DNA of 64,000 bases from Phlegmacium glaucopus (taxonomy: Eukaryota; Basidiomycota; Agaricomycetes; Agaricales; Cortinariaceae). Every line of letters begins with the position of its first letter. Within the stretch, counting starts at the first letter, position 1. A model generated the notes under the pieces. The model saw only the letters and a list, made by a program, of their open reading frames with translations. It ran no database searches and was not told where the DNA came from. Both the position numbers and the translations under genes were made by a program. Where the stretch lies: positions 1 to 64,000 of the forward strand of contig MU130320.1 in the NCBI GenBank assembly GCA_015039465.1, read 5' to 3'. This document shows positions 42,789 to 54,648 of the stretch, one piece after another.

Positions 42789-43480
42789 TAGCCAACCAGT
42801 AGCCAACCGTAGAATCTCGAGTTCTGTTCTCTTCAGCTCATCACCCGCTTCTCTCCTACATTCTACGAGCTTCTGCTTTCTGGCTTCAAGATCTCGAAGT
42901 CTCGAAACCTTTATCCCTTCCTCAAAGCTATCATCACCCTCTGAATCGTACTCATCACCGACCGAACTGTTACCCGGTGTGGCGAGGCCGTTTCTCGACC
43001 ACCAAAACAAGGTTGATCGTGATTGCTGATGTTTGGGTGGCGATTACCGTCTGCAGCCTATTCTCTTAGCAAGCTGCACGGGGGTTCCTCGAGGCTCTGA
43101 GGGTGACGTAGGATGGGTTACACCGCCAGTCTGAGCCTTGAGGCTCATTAGGACCCATCGCACTATCCAACGGCGTTTGATTACGTTCGTGATCCAACTC
43201 GAGGTTGCACCGCTCCGTAGCAAGGTCCTTGATGGGTTTTCATAACCTCTTTGTAAGGCGCATATGTGTTTCCGGAGTGTCAGGAGAATTTCTCAACTCG
43301 GCTGGTTCTCCTTCGCATCTGTAACCATTGACTCTTCGATTCTTTTCCATGTATGCTGAGGTCCGACGAGCCATCGTCTGGGATCAAGCACCCTGCGTAA
43401 ACAGTGCCCCGAGCTAGCTTCCTTCTCTTCGAGGCTCGTACTCATACGTTTGAACATATATGAACATTGGTGAGTCATTT
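42789..43480 (-). pseudogene. unknown protein fragment, first copy
   Basis: Minus-strand pieces read WKRIEESMVTDAKENQPS, then RNSPDTPETHMRL, LELDHERNQ, SAMGPNEPQ, VTLRASRNP, then YDSEGDDSFEEGI and RDLEARKQKLVECRREA. Frameshifts separate them. The same order recurs at 46429-46980. Acidic and coiled-coil-like at the C-terminus. I do not recognise the family. HESNQC in the second copy recalls a zinc-knuckle end, but other cysteines are missing. Confidence 0.45.
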
Positions 43481-43719
43481 TCAGTCATCGAATTTGTAAT
43501 GTGTCTCATATATCACAAACAACGCTTTTCAGAATGAAACCCAGGCTGCAGCGAGAGACACCAAACAATCCTTGCTGATATTCTGACCCGGACTTGTACG
43601 CTCACTCTAGTTATCGGTACATCGTAACTCAATCATCTAATCTGTTTCACGCACGTCTCTCAACCATGTGATCAAGGTACTTACCTAGACTTATTCTTTC
43701 TTCCTTCGTCGACTTCGAC

Positions 43720-44723
43720 ATGTCTATCCAAATATTTCCTCCTGAAATATTGGATCTCTTCCTCGATGAACTCGCATCGGCCACCGAGGATCCGCATTCA
43801 CGAGCAGCGTTGTTGGCTTGTACAGGCCTAGTAAACAGACAATTCTGTTATCAAGCGAGCTCATGTATCTTCTCATCCCTCACAATCTCCACTCAAAAAC
43901 ATCCCCACTCTTTGCTTGATATTTTAAACGCCAATGCCCATATAGCTCGACATATGCGCTCGTTTACAGTAAAGCATCAACTCTTCTGCAAATGTCTATC
44001 CGCTGTCTTCAGACGGCTACGTCACCTACGGGAATTCGGATGGATTGGTCCGCCTATGCACACAGCGATTACCTTGTCCGTCAGTAGTCTTTGCAGTGAT
44101 CGTACTTATCTTACTGTGCTCCGTTTCGAGAACATGATGGACTTGCCGCTATCCCTCTTCTCTTGATCCCGCCATCTAGAATCGCTCACTCTCGTCAGAT
44201 GAGGAGGCTAAGCATTTCAGCCCATTGTCAGATGACGAGGCGGCCGGAATAATCCTGACCCATGCGGCTCCGACATTGGTACCCTCATTCTGCGTGATCC
44301 ACCTCACGATAATGGTAAATTCTCTAATTTGCCCGGTTCTTACAAGTACTTGATTTATATCTCTACTACATAGTTGGGTTCTTCCTGAATTCAAACCAAC
44401 CGTCGTCCTCCCAGTCCTAGAATCCATCCAGATGGATTGCAGGATGAGTCTGGATAATGCCCCCCCGGATACAACATTCCTTAGCCAGAGGTTTTTTACC
44501 CATCGACGACTTATCAAGTCCAAGATATCGAGCTCTGGAGACACTTGATCTTGTTTTTGTAGACAGATATTCTCCTTGGTTCTGCTCGGACTTATTGGAA
44601 GTTCAGACGGTGCTCAATGAGATTCTTCCAGCTATGTCGTCTCGCAGTGAGACTGTAATAAAGATTACGGATGGTCCTTACCGACCACTTTATGCTTGCG
44701 TAGAAGTTCATTTCGTCTTTTAG
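43720..44723 (+). pseudogene. F-box family protein, copy C
   Basis: MSIQIFPPEILDLFLDELAS starts exon 1; an extra Gly codon lies in LLACTGLVNRQF. A TGA after LPLSLFS (44164) and a deletion remove about 25 residues of the CCHLESLTL region. Exon 2 lacks the middle block (FLSRFLEHS... is gone, from about 44458) but ends normally with VEVHFVF, stop, at 44723. Probably not functional. Confidence 0.78.
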
Positions 44724-45414
44724 ATTGTATTCAATTTATATTGTGAGAGGCGAGTCTCCGGGCTTCAGTTAAATCTACATCTAAATACCCACATATCTAA
44801 CGATGGAGGAATTACTATAAACATTTGATAAACATATTGAATGACAATTGATCACAGGTTGCATGATGTCATACACGCTTCTGGAGTCCGGGCTGCATAA
44901 CCCGCTACCCAATTACCAGGCGCCACATTCCGAGTTCTCAAAGTCAGTATTGAGAACTCGGTCTTTACAAAATAGGCCTGCAAAATCGAATGGGTTATCT
45001 ATTCGTGCGGGTTTAGCCGGTCGACTTCTGAAGGATCTCGGACTTTTGCACTGCTGGATTTCAAACTCAGCAGACGTGCCGACATTTGGCTGCCTGTCGA
45101 ACCAAAAGTCCGCCAACCCAACGTCTCGAAACCAACAGGCGTCATCCTAGGAACTCAGTTAGAAAGCTTGCAGGAACACGAAGACCCATCTACCAATTGC
45201 ATGTCCCTGGATCAGCATTAAAATAAAAATCTTGGCGTTACAATGGATATGCGGATAAGTGAGCTCCCTAATAGTATCGTAACATATCTGTTCAACACTT
45301 GATCTGACAGAACTCGGACATGCCGTGCTGAAGGCAACGGCCCACTCAAACCAGTGGTCCTATTCAGCGATAGTTGCGGCCACACTAACCAACGTTCCTC
45401 TCTAATTCTCCATA
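44724..45414. other. spacer between F-box copy C and GH92 fragment b
   Basis: Starts with the shared F-box 3' block (attcaatttatattgtgagaggcgag; acaattgatcacaggtt). From 44870 text with an exact inverted repeat of gaactcggtcttt / cagtattgagaactcgg type, then the GIQLESF-like flank block. No gene supported. Confidence 0.45.
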
Positions 45415-46428
45415 CCACACAGCACAGGTCTCGACTTTGTCAATTTACTCATCGGAAATGGAGATGATACCCCCGGACCCCAATGGCTCAGTGGGGGTGA
45501 TACCTAGCACCGCACCCCCACCTTGGGTTGTTCAAACCCCAAGTCAACTATGTATCTGTGACCCTGTTCAACTGGACGCTTGACAAGGTTATGGGTGTTG
45601 TTGGAACCGACCATTTGGATGGGAGAAAGTGCTCCTATAAGTATAATCGCAAGTGTAGGTGAGGACGTTGTCGTAGATTTTGAGAAGAAAGGCTTGTGTG
45701 TGCTACGTGGAGATGATGGGCAGAAGATCGAGGTTGTGAACATGGGTTACTACAATGTCCTATTGGATGATGGGCATGGTGGCTCGATAACGATTAAGCA
45801 AACTGCTAGTAAGTAAAAAAAAAGGTTGTGTTTACAGTAACGATTCTTAACTCTTTTTGCTCTTTCTTGTAGCTTCACGCGTAGTTCATTTGCGGTTTAC
45901 GTTCAACTCGACTCTCTCCATATATCCTGTTTGAAGTTGCCCGTCCCTCTACGCCGACTTCGACTCCTACAAATGTGTCCTTCCCAGTCGGCACCGTTTC
46001 AATAACTTCACCTCTAGAAGTGTGCGGCTCCACCTCCGAACATCAAGACAGTATAATTACGCCTATATCCATAGCCCCATTCGCAGAGCACTTCAAAGGA
46101 TACTTTTGTGCTCGTTTCGACCAAGATACCCCAGAAGCATCGTATGGAATTATTCAGAATGGAATTATTTCATTCCCATCCCCACAAAATACCACTACCG
46201 AAGGCCCGCTTCTCAGCGCCTTCGCCAAATTCCCAACCCTGGATTCCAAGCCTGGCACACGCCATCAAATCATTAGAGTTGTCAGTGGCACCTTCGCACC
46301 TCTTTTATCTCGGAAGACCAAGCACGGAGTAATATCGACGTTGAAATACTGACCTTCAACACCATCTGTGTCTCCTTCCGAGACTGAATCTACAGCTCCT
46401 ACAGTCGAACAACCACACTTCATATCTG
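45415..46428 (+). pseudogene. GH92 alpha-mannosidase fragment b
   Basis: Text from TGLDFVNLLIGNG through PISI.ASVGEDVVVDFEKKG and NVLLDDGHGGSI, an intron at about 45808-45872, then SPLEVCGSTSEHQD, FKGYFCARFDQDTPEASYGIIQNG and LLSAFAKFPTL. Frameshifts in the first 150 bases. It stops at cacttcatatctgg, the same base as fragment a, and joins the second copy of the unknown fragment. Confidence 0.72.
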
Positions 46429-46980
46429 GCGGTAGCCAACCGTAGAATTTCGACCTCTGTTCTCTTGAGTTCATCACCCGCTTCTCTCCCACCTTCTACG
46501 AGCTTCTGCTTCCTGGCTTCAAGATCTCGAAGTCTCTCTTAGCCTCTATCCCTTCCTCAAAGCTATCATCACCTTCTGAATCGTACTCATCACCGAACGA
46601 ACTGTTACCCCGGCGTGACAAGTCCATTTCTCGACCACCAAAATAAGGCTGATCGTGATGATGAGGACCTTGCTGACGATAATCAAAGTTTGGTTGGCGA
46701 TTACCCTCTGCAGCCCTTTCTTGGAGGTTCTTCGAAGCTCTGAGGGTGACGTGGGATGCGTACGCCGGCACTGAGGTTCATTAGGACCCATCGGAACACC
46801 TGCTGTCCAGCGGCATTGATTACTTTCGTGGTCCAACTCATGGTTGTACAGCCTTTAAAATTTGATGGCTTGCATGGCCTGCTTGTAAGTAGCCTCGAGA
46901 CGCATACGTGTTTCCGGAGTGTCTGGAGAATTTCTCAGATCGGCTGCCTGATTCTCTTTCGCATCTGTAACCATTGAACT
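46429..46980 (-). pseudogene. unknown protein fragment, second copy
   Basis: Minus-strand pieces in the same order as at 42789-43480: MVTDAKENQ, LRNSPDTPETRMRLEATYK, LDHESNQCRWTAGVPMGPNEPQ, YFGGREMDLSRRG and FGDEYDSEGDDSFEEGIEAK. It is less decayed than the first copy, with a longer open run (46496-46771). Family unknown. Confidence 0.45.
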
Positions 46981-47156
46981 GCAGGCCCTCATGTATGCTA
47001 TGTAGTTATCCACTAGATACTATATAGCATCAGTTTCAGTTAGCATACACGTGGTCGGAATCTACAGTACAACCCGATTCTGTGAAGTAAACCATGCCTG
47101 CCCTGAAGCGTCCATTGTTCAAAACTTATTCTTTCTTCCTTCGTCGATTTAACGAT

Positions 47157-48331
47157 ATGTCTGCCCAAGTATTTCTTCCTGAAATATTGGATCTCCTCCT
47201 CGATGAACTCGCATTAGCCAATAAGGATCCGCAATCACGAGCAGCTTTGTTGGCTTGTACCCTAGTAAACAGACAATTCTATCATCAAGCGAGCTCATAT
47301 ATCTTTTCATCCCTCGCCATCTCCACTCAAAAACGTCTCGACGCTTTGCTTGATATCTTAAATGCCAATCCTGATATAGCTCGACATATACGCTCGTTTA
47401 CAGCAAAGCATGAAATCAATCAAACCTCCTCCGAATGTCTGTCCGCTGTCCTCAGACAACTATGTCGCCTCCAGGAATTCGGATGGATTGGTCTATTTAA
47501 CTATGTCAGTTCCCAAGTTATGCTCAAAGCGATTACTGTGTCCGTCAGTAGTCTTTGCAGTGATCATTATCTTACTGCGCTCCATTTCGTGAATATGTCG
47601 AACTTCCCGCTATCCCTCTTCTCTTCATGCTGCCATCTAGAATCACTCTCTCTCATCGGAGTTTTATTCACGAAAATACGACCAGAGACACTGTCAGGTT
47701 CACTCTTTCCATCATTGAGGAGGCTGAGCATTTCGAACCCATGGTCAGGTGATGAGGAGGTTGGAATAATCTTGACCCATGCGGCTCCAACATTGACTAC
47801 CCTCATTCTGCGTAATTTACCCTGGAGTAATGGTAAGTTTGTAATTCGCCCGGTTCCTATACTTGATTTATATATCTCTACATAGTTGCGTTCTTCCTGA
47901 ATTTCAAATCAACCGTCGTCCTCCCAGTCCTAGAATCCATCCAGATGGATTGCAAGCTAGGTGACACCCTTGACACGACCTTCCTATCCCGGTTCCTCGA
48001 ATATTCCCCACCGATGCTTGCCCAGATTCAAATTCAAATTTTATCCACTGTCAAATATAGTTTCCCCGAGATACAACAACCTTTAGCCGAAGGATTTTTA
48101 CCCATCGATAAAATGCTATCAAGTCCAAGGTATCGAACTCTCAAGACCCTTGATATTGTTTTCCCAGACAGATTCTCTCCTCGCCGGCTCTGCTCGGACT
48201 CTTTGGAAGTTCTGACGTTGCTCAATGAGATTCTTCCGGCTGCGTCGTCTCGCAGTCAGATTGAAATAAAGTTTACTCGTCATCATGACTATCCACCTTA
48301 TGATTGCGTAGAAGTTCATTTCGTCTTTTAG
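47157..48331 (+). CDS. F-box family protein, copy D, intact
   Basis: Two exons: 47157-47832 and 47886-48331, with a 53-bp intron (GTAAGTTT..CATAG), 373 residues. I chose the ATG at 47157 because all copies start at this point; an in-frame ATG at 47094 would add 21 residues. Residues 5-55 form the F-box (FLPEILDLLLDELAL, LLACTLVNRQFYHQASS). The rest has leucine-rich strands (CCHLESLSLIGVLF, GSLFPSLRRLSI, AAPTLTTLIL, SSPRYRTLKTLDIVF) like the LRR-type target-binding region of F-box proteins. It likely works in an SCF ubiquitin ligase; target unknown. A GH92 copy follows 289 bp on, same strand. Confidence 0.8.
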
Positions 48332-48619
48332 ATTTATGTTTTTTTCAAGTTTTTTTTCCCCTGAATTCAATGTATATTGTGAGGCGAGAGCCGGGCTTCA
48401 GTTTAACTATCATCAAACCTTCCCGTTATAGGCTATTTAAATACCTACATATCTAAAGTATTAAGCGCTGGAAGATTTTCTATAAACATGTCGGATGATC
48501 AATTGATCACAGGTTGGATGGCTTACATCCCTAGTCCGGGCCGTATAACCCGCCACTAGGCTCAAATTCAACGAAAACTTGGAGGACATGTTATTCACAT
48601 AAAGACTTGTACTTTCCCG

Positions 48620-50545
48620 TTGACAAGGGGGCTTCGAGACTGTATCGCTAGCTGCACCTTCAAATTCATTCCTATAGCCACATGGTTCTATTCAGCGATA
48701 GTTGGGGCCACGCTAACCAACCCTCCTCCCCAATTCTCCATTCCACAGAGCACAGGTCTCGACTTTGTCAATTTGCTCATCGGAAATGGAGGTGATACTC
48801 CCAATGGCTCAGGAGGGATGATACCTAGCACCGCACCTCCCTTTGGCATGACACGTTGGGTTGCTCAAACCCAAGTCAGCTATGTATCTGCGACCCCCTT
48901 CAACTGGACGCTTAACAAGGTTATGGGTGCTGTTGGAACCCATCAACCGGCCATTTGGATGGGAGAAAGTGCTCCTATAAGTGTAAGCGCGGGTGTGGGT
49001 GAGGACGTTGTCGTAGATTTTGAGAAGAGAGGCTTGGATGTGCTACGTGGAGATGATGGGCAGAAGATCGAGGTTGTGAGCGTGGGTTACTACAACGTCC
49101 TATTGGATGATGGGTATGGTGGCTCAATCATGATTGAGCAAACTGCTAGTAAGTAAAGCTTTTGTTTACCGTAGATACAACAACGATTCTGAACCTTTGT
49201 TTCCCTCTTGTAGCTTCACGGGTAGCTCATTTGCGGTTTACATTCAACTCGACTCTCTCTCCATATATCCTGTTCGAAATTGCCCGTCCATCAATACTGA
49301 CTTCGACTCCTACAAATGTGTCCTTCCCAGTCGGCACCGTTTAAATAACTTCGCCTCTAGAAGTGTGCGGCTCTACCTCCGAACGTCATGACAACATAAT
49401 TACGCCTATATCCATAGCCCCATTCGCAGAGCGCTTCAAAGGATACTTTTGTGCTCGTTTCGACCAAGATACCCCAGAAGCATCGTACGGAATTATTCAG
49501 AATGGAACTCTTTCATTCCCATCCTCACAAAATACCACTACCGAAGGCCCGCTTCTCAGCGCTTTCGCCAAATTCCCAACCCTAACTTCCAAACCCAGCA
49601 CACGCGATCAAACCATTATCACACTTCGAGTAGGCACCTCTTTCATCTCGGAAGACCAGGCACGGAGTAATATCGATGTCGAAATACCGACTCCAATATC
49701 ATCTGTATCTCCTTCCAACACTGAACCCACAGCTCCTACAGTCGAACAACCTCACTTCATATCTGGTACATTCGAAAACACAGCCTACCGTGTACGCAAG
49801 TCCTGGACAGATATTTTGAACCGCATCGAACTTGAACCTTAGGTGGACGCAAGTGGCACCGATCCCTTAGAGATCGTGGATTTACAGTCTTTCTGGACTG
49901 CTGTGGTACACACTCTTCAGGTGCATATCAACCATTTTGTTTCAATCCCGTATTTGATGATGTCTTATACCGAACCCAGTATCCATATGAGCAACACGAA
50001 CAAAACCGTTATTATTCAGGCTACGACAACGTTGTTCATCAACTTGAAAAGGTGGTGAATCCTACACCGGATACTCGATTTGGGTGAATATCTACTTCCT
50101 TCGAGTTTACGCTGTTTAAATTTCCATTCATTGAACCCCATCCCTAACACTCTAGGACACATTCCGTGCTGAATGGGCTTGGCAGATTCTTTTAGTACCA
50201 CAACGGATCCCAGGGATGATACAAAGTATGTTAGCAGATTACTGAGAGGTAAGTCATTCCACCCCCCGTCAGGGATCACATCATAATGAATTCTACTGTT
50301 TCTTCCTTCCCCCCACTTCTTTTGGTGACTCGGATAATAGGGTGGCTGGCTACCAATGTGGAAGAACATCGTCGAAACTAGTATCAGGGTACGCATATCG
50401 TTCTCTGCCGCAACAAAATCAGTTCATTAACATTCCTTAGTGGGGACTCATGCAGATTTCCTTATCGCTGAAGCCGTTTTAAAGAATATCACTGGGTTTG
50501 ACCGAGACTTAGTCTGGGAAGCTGTATGGAAAGATGTTACATTTA
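48620..50545 (+). pseudogene. GH92 alpha-mannosidase, copy c, truncated
   Basis: Exon 1 carries FVNLLIGNGGDTPNGSGGM and VDFEKRGLDVLRGDDGQ. The ATG present in copy d (58920) is AGG here. After an intron (49147-49214) come FKGYFCARFDQDTPEAS, VGTSFISEDQARSNID, ILNRIELEP and FWTAVVHTLQ. Then after another intron YPYEQHEQNRYYSGYDN, DTFRAEWAWQILLVPQRIPG, GWLPMWKNIVETS, and AEAVLKNITGFDRDLVWEAVW. It stops at about 50545, so the C-terminal third with the catalytic His/Asp region is missing. Stops at 49343 (TCA to TAA) and 49840 (TTG to TAG) also break it. Confidence 0.78.
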
Positions 50546-50813
50546 TGGGGCAAGTATGCTTGAAGCAAAAGGAACATTGATTTCCTCGCAGACTTTATGC
50601 ATGGAACCCCTGGCGGGTTGATACAAGCACTTATCATGGCAACCCATATTGTCATTCAATATATGTTTATAGTAATTCCTCTAGCGTTTACTATGTTAGT
50701 ATGTTGGTATTTTTATAATAATCTACGGCACCGCTGATGTAGTAGGTTTAACTAAAGGTCCCGAGTCTCGCCTCTCACAATATAAATTGAATGCAAAAAA
50801 AAAAAACATAAAT
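50546..50813. other. block repeated downstream of two F-box copies
   Basis: Text atggggcaagtatgcttgaag through ggttgatacaagcacttatcatgg and cgctgatgtagtaggtttaac recurs at 53277-53450, each time just 3' of a minus-strand F-box copy (E and F). Plus-strand reading GLLADFMHG is possible in the second copy. Function unknown. Confidence 0.5.
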
Positions 50814-51997
50814 CTAAAAGACAAAATGAACTTCTACGCGAGTATATCGCGGTTGGGGAGAATTAGTCGTAATCTTTATTTCAGCCTGACTGCGAGACGA
50901 CACAGCTGGAAGAATTTTATTGATAAATGTCCGAACTTCCAATGAGTCCGAGTAGACCTGAAGAGGGCATCTGTCTACCAAAACAAGGTCAAGGGTCTTG
51001 AGAGCCCGATATCTTGGACTTGATAAGATTTCGTCGATGGGTAAAAACACTCTGGGTAAGGGTTGTTGTGTATCGGGGAGAGTATATCCAAATCCGTAAT
51101 CGGAGAAAACTTCAATTTGGATCTGGGTGAGCATCGGTGTGGAATGTTGGAAGAACCGGGATAAGAAGGTCAGGACGGAGATGGCATCATACCGAGACAT
51201 GTTGCTTGACGCCTGGATGGATTCTAGGACTGGGAAGATGATGGTTGATTTTAAATTCAGGAAGAGCCTAGCTATTCAGAGAGATAAATCAACTATAGGA
51301 ACCTGGGAGAATTACAAAACTTACCATTATTATCACATAGAATGAGGGTAGTCAATGTCGGAGCCGCATGGGTCATAATTATTCCAAACGCCTCGGAGTC
51401 GTCATATGGCCATGGGCTCGAAATGCTCAGCCTCTTCAACGATGGAAAGAGTGAACCTGACAGTGTCTCTGGTCGTATTTTCGCGAATAAAACTGTGATG
51501 AGAGTGAGTGATTCTAGATGGCAGCATGAAGAGAAGAGGGATAGTGGGAAGTCCATCATACGCTCAAAATGGAGCGCAGTAAGATAAGGACGATCACTGA
51601 AAAGACTATTGATGGACAAAGTCATTTCTGTGAGCATAACTTGGGAACGAAGCAAGGTAAGCGGACCAATGCATCCGAATTGCTGCAGGCGACATAGCTG
51701 TCTAAAGACAGCCGATAGACATGAGGAGGTGTGATCGATTTGATCTCCTACTGTAAAGGAGCGTATATGTCGAGCTACATCGGGATTGGCGTTTAAGATA
51801 TGAAGCAAAGAGTCAAGACGTTTTTGAGTGGAGATCGTGAGGGATGAAAAGATATATGAGCTCGCTTGATAATAGAATTGTCTGTTTACTAGGGTACAAG
51901 CCAACAACGCTGCTCGTGATTGCGTATCTTCGGTGGCCGATCCGAGTTCATTGAGGAAGAGATCCAATATTTCAGGAGGAAATCTTTGGATAGACAT
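50814..51997 (-). CDS. F-box family protein, copy E, intact
   Basis: Minus strand, exons 51997-51325 and 51271-50814, intron 53 bp (GTAAGTTTTG..GAATAG), 376 residues. MSIQRFPPEILDLFLNELGS and LLACTLVNRQFYYQASS form the F-box. The later parts are SSCCHLESLTLITVLFAK, GSLFPSLKRLSIS, FLPIDEILSSPRYRALKTLD and ILPAVSSRSQAEIKIT, ending VEVHFVF. No stops or frameshifts seen. A MITE begins 28 bp before its ATG and so sits in its promoter; whether the gene is still expressed is an open question. Confidence 0.8.
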
Positions 51998-52025
51998 GTC
52001 AAGTGGACGAAGGAAGAGAGATTAA

Positions 52026-52494
52026 GGGTCTGTTCGGTACGCATAAGTCAGTCATATTATAGCTTATTGATGGCAGCTGATGGCATCGGGTTGTTCCGGT
52101 TTGCCAAACCTTACCACACGTACCTAATTAGTCCATCACGAATATTTTAATTTGTAGTACCAAATAAATAAATAAACATTATGAAAATATTTGAGTGACT
52201 AGATCTCCCTCCCCCCAAATCCGGTGGGTCTCCTACAAATACTGAGAAATACATATAGCTATTTTTAAGATACTTCCGAATGGGATCCATGGATTTCTTA
52301 GCATTTGCAGGACCTACTGGCTTTTGGGAATATTTTCATAATGTTTATTTAATTATTTGGTACTACAAATTAAAATATTCGTGATGGACTAATTAGGTAT
52401 GTATGGTAAGGTTTGGCAAACCGGAACAACCCGATGCCATCAGCTGCCATCAATAAGCTATAATATGACTGACTTATGCGTACCGAACAGACCC
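52026..52494. mobile_element. PIF/Harbinger-like MITE, almost a full palindrome
   Basis: Starts GGGTCTGTTCGGTACGC and ends with its complement; arms of about 165 bp pair with only a few mismatches. TAA is repeated at 52023-52025 and 52495-52497. GGGTCTGTT-type ends with a TAA target fit the Tourist/Harbinger group. The 140-bp centre is AT-rich. It lies 28 bp upstream of F-box copy E (minus strand). Confidence 0.85.
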
Positions 52495-52497
52495 TAA

Positions 52498-53495
52498 GTT
52501 TCGACAGTTTGAAGTTTGGTCTGTACAAACAATTGTGTATCGTGCACCTCCTTCGTTTCAAACTCGTTATTTCTCGTTTTGCCAGCCGCCAGCAACTTTT
52601 CCTGTTGGTGACTTGAGTATCCTGGAATCCATCAATCTTCCTCCCTCCATGACGAAATCCAAGCAAGGATAGTACAAGAAATACTTCATGGTCTATTCCA
52701 CCCATTCATCCGCTTTGATGAACAAGAACGAATGACAGGTGGGAAATGGAGTACTGGAGGTTGTAGATGTCGGTAATGCACTCGAGGAGTTCCACGTGTT
52801 TTGGGGTTTGCGATCGTTGATGATGTGAAGAATCAACTGGAGCTCGGCATGCGCTTGTAGGGCTTTTGGGTTCATCAAGAATTCGCCTCGTTACCTTGTC
52901 GTTACCTTTGAAAATCCGTGAAAGTATCCTCAAGGGATTGGCGAAAAGGATGACACCTCCTCCAGGACCTCCTCAAATGGCCAATTCAAAAAACCATTCA
53001 CCCAAAAGACAGCAACATAACAACCAACCAAGTCTTCCACGACCCACTTCACACCATCCACATACTTCGAGATCAACCTGATTCGAAATTGACTCCTAGT
53101 GTTACGTCATCTGTTGGATCTATGAGGACATTCAATTTTCCAAGGGGATGTGCAAGGTATGTGATCAAGTTTTCCTGAACAAGAAGCAAGTTAAAACAAT
53201 TTCGGTTAGTCTCGAGCTAAATTATCAATGTTATATATCAACCCTCATCGATTTATTTTAGCAAAAGCTTACAGGGCAAGTATGCTTGAAGCAAAAGCAA
53301 AACATGGGTTTGCTCGCAGACTTTATGCATGGAACCCGTCGGGTTGATACAAGCACTTATCATGGTATATGTTAGTATGTTGGTATTTCTATCATAATCT
53401 ATGGCAGGAAGATCCGCTGATGTAGTAGGTTTAACTAAAGGTCCAGAGTCTCGCCTCTCACAATATAAATTGAATACAAAAAAAAGAACATATAT
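52498..53495. other. region with a possible deaminase-like stub and a repeated block
   Basis: Minus-strand text around 52690-52920 gives RIFKGNDKVTRRILDEP and, in the next frame, ALQAHAELQLILHIIND. HAELQL recalls the HAE motif of fungal zinc deaminase-like proteins, but no following PC..C motif is seen, so I do not name it. 53277-53450 is the block shared with 50546-50813. The rest has no supported gene. Confidence 0.3.
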
Positions 53496-54648
53496 CTAAA
53501 AAACAAAGTGAACTTCTAGGTGAGTATATCGTGGTTGGGGAGAATTAGTCGTAATCTTTATTTCAACCTGACTGCGAGACGACACAGCTGGAAGAATCTT
53601 ATTGATAAACGTCCGAACTTCCAATAGGTCCGAGTAGAGGTATCTGTCTACAAAAACAAGATCAAGGGTCTTGAGGCCTCGATATGTTGGACTTGATAAG
53701 ATTTCGTCGATGGGTGAAAATCCTTTGGCTAAGGGTTGTTGTCTCTCGAGGAGATTATCCTTGTAATTGGAGGAACATTCAATTTGGATCTGGGCGAGCA
53801 TTGGTGTGGAATGTTTGAGGAGCCGGGATAAGAACCTTAGGACAGGGATGGCATCATACCGAGACACGTTGCTTGATGCCTGGATGGATTCTAGGACTGG
53901 GAAGATGATGGTTGATTTGAAATTCAGGAAGTACCTAGCTATTTAGAGAGATAAGGCATGTATAGGAACCCCGGGGCGAATTACAAAAACTTACCATTAG
54001 TCTCAGACAGATTGAGGGTAGTCAATGTCGGAGCCGCTTGGGTCATAATTACTCCGAACGCCTCGTGGTCGTCATCCAACCATGGGCTCAAGATGCTCAG
54101 CCTCCTCAACGATGGAAAGAGTGAACCTGACAGTGTCTCTGTATTCGCGAATGAAACACTGACTAGAGTGAGCGATTCTAGGTGGCAGCATGAAGAGAAG
54201 AGGGATAGCGGCAAGTCCATTATACTCTCGAAATGGAGCGCAGTGACAGTAAGACAAGGAAGATCGCTGAAAAGACTATTGATGGACAAACGGAGCATGG
54301 TAGGCGGACCAATCCATCCGAAGTGCTGCAGGCGACATAGCTGTCTAAAAACAGCGGATAGACATTCGGGGGAGGTTTGATCAAGTCGATCTTTTACTGT
54401 AAGCGAGCGTATATATCGAGCTATATCTGGATTGGCGCTTAAAATATCAGGCAAAGAGTCGAGACGTTTTTGAGTGGAGATCGTGAGGGATGAAAAGATA
54501 CATGAGCTCGCTTGATGATAGAAATTGTCTGTTTACTACTTAGGGTACAAGCCAACAACGCTGCTCGTGATTGCGTATCCTCAGTGGCCGATCCGAGTTC
54601 ATTGAGGAAGAGATCCAATATTTCAGGAGGAAATCTTTGGATAGACAT
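53496..54648 (-). pseudogene. F-box family protein, copy F, frameshifted
   Basis: Starts MSIQRFPPEILDLFLNELGS (54648), nearly the same as copy E. At 54522-54545 one base (gaaattgtc) and four bases (ctta) are added relative to copy E, which shifts the frame in QFYYQASS. Later text is readable: DILSANPDIARYIRS, SSCCHLESLTLVSVSF, APTLTTLNLS, an intron at about 53942-53990, and exon 2 ending LEVHFVF at 53496. Confidence 0.8.

Noticed and set aside
52693..52933. Zinc deaminase gene suggested by HAELQL
   Set aside because: Only one motif half is present, frames are split and no PC..C motif follows.
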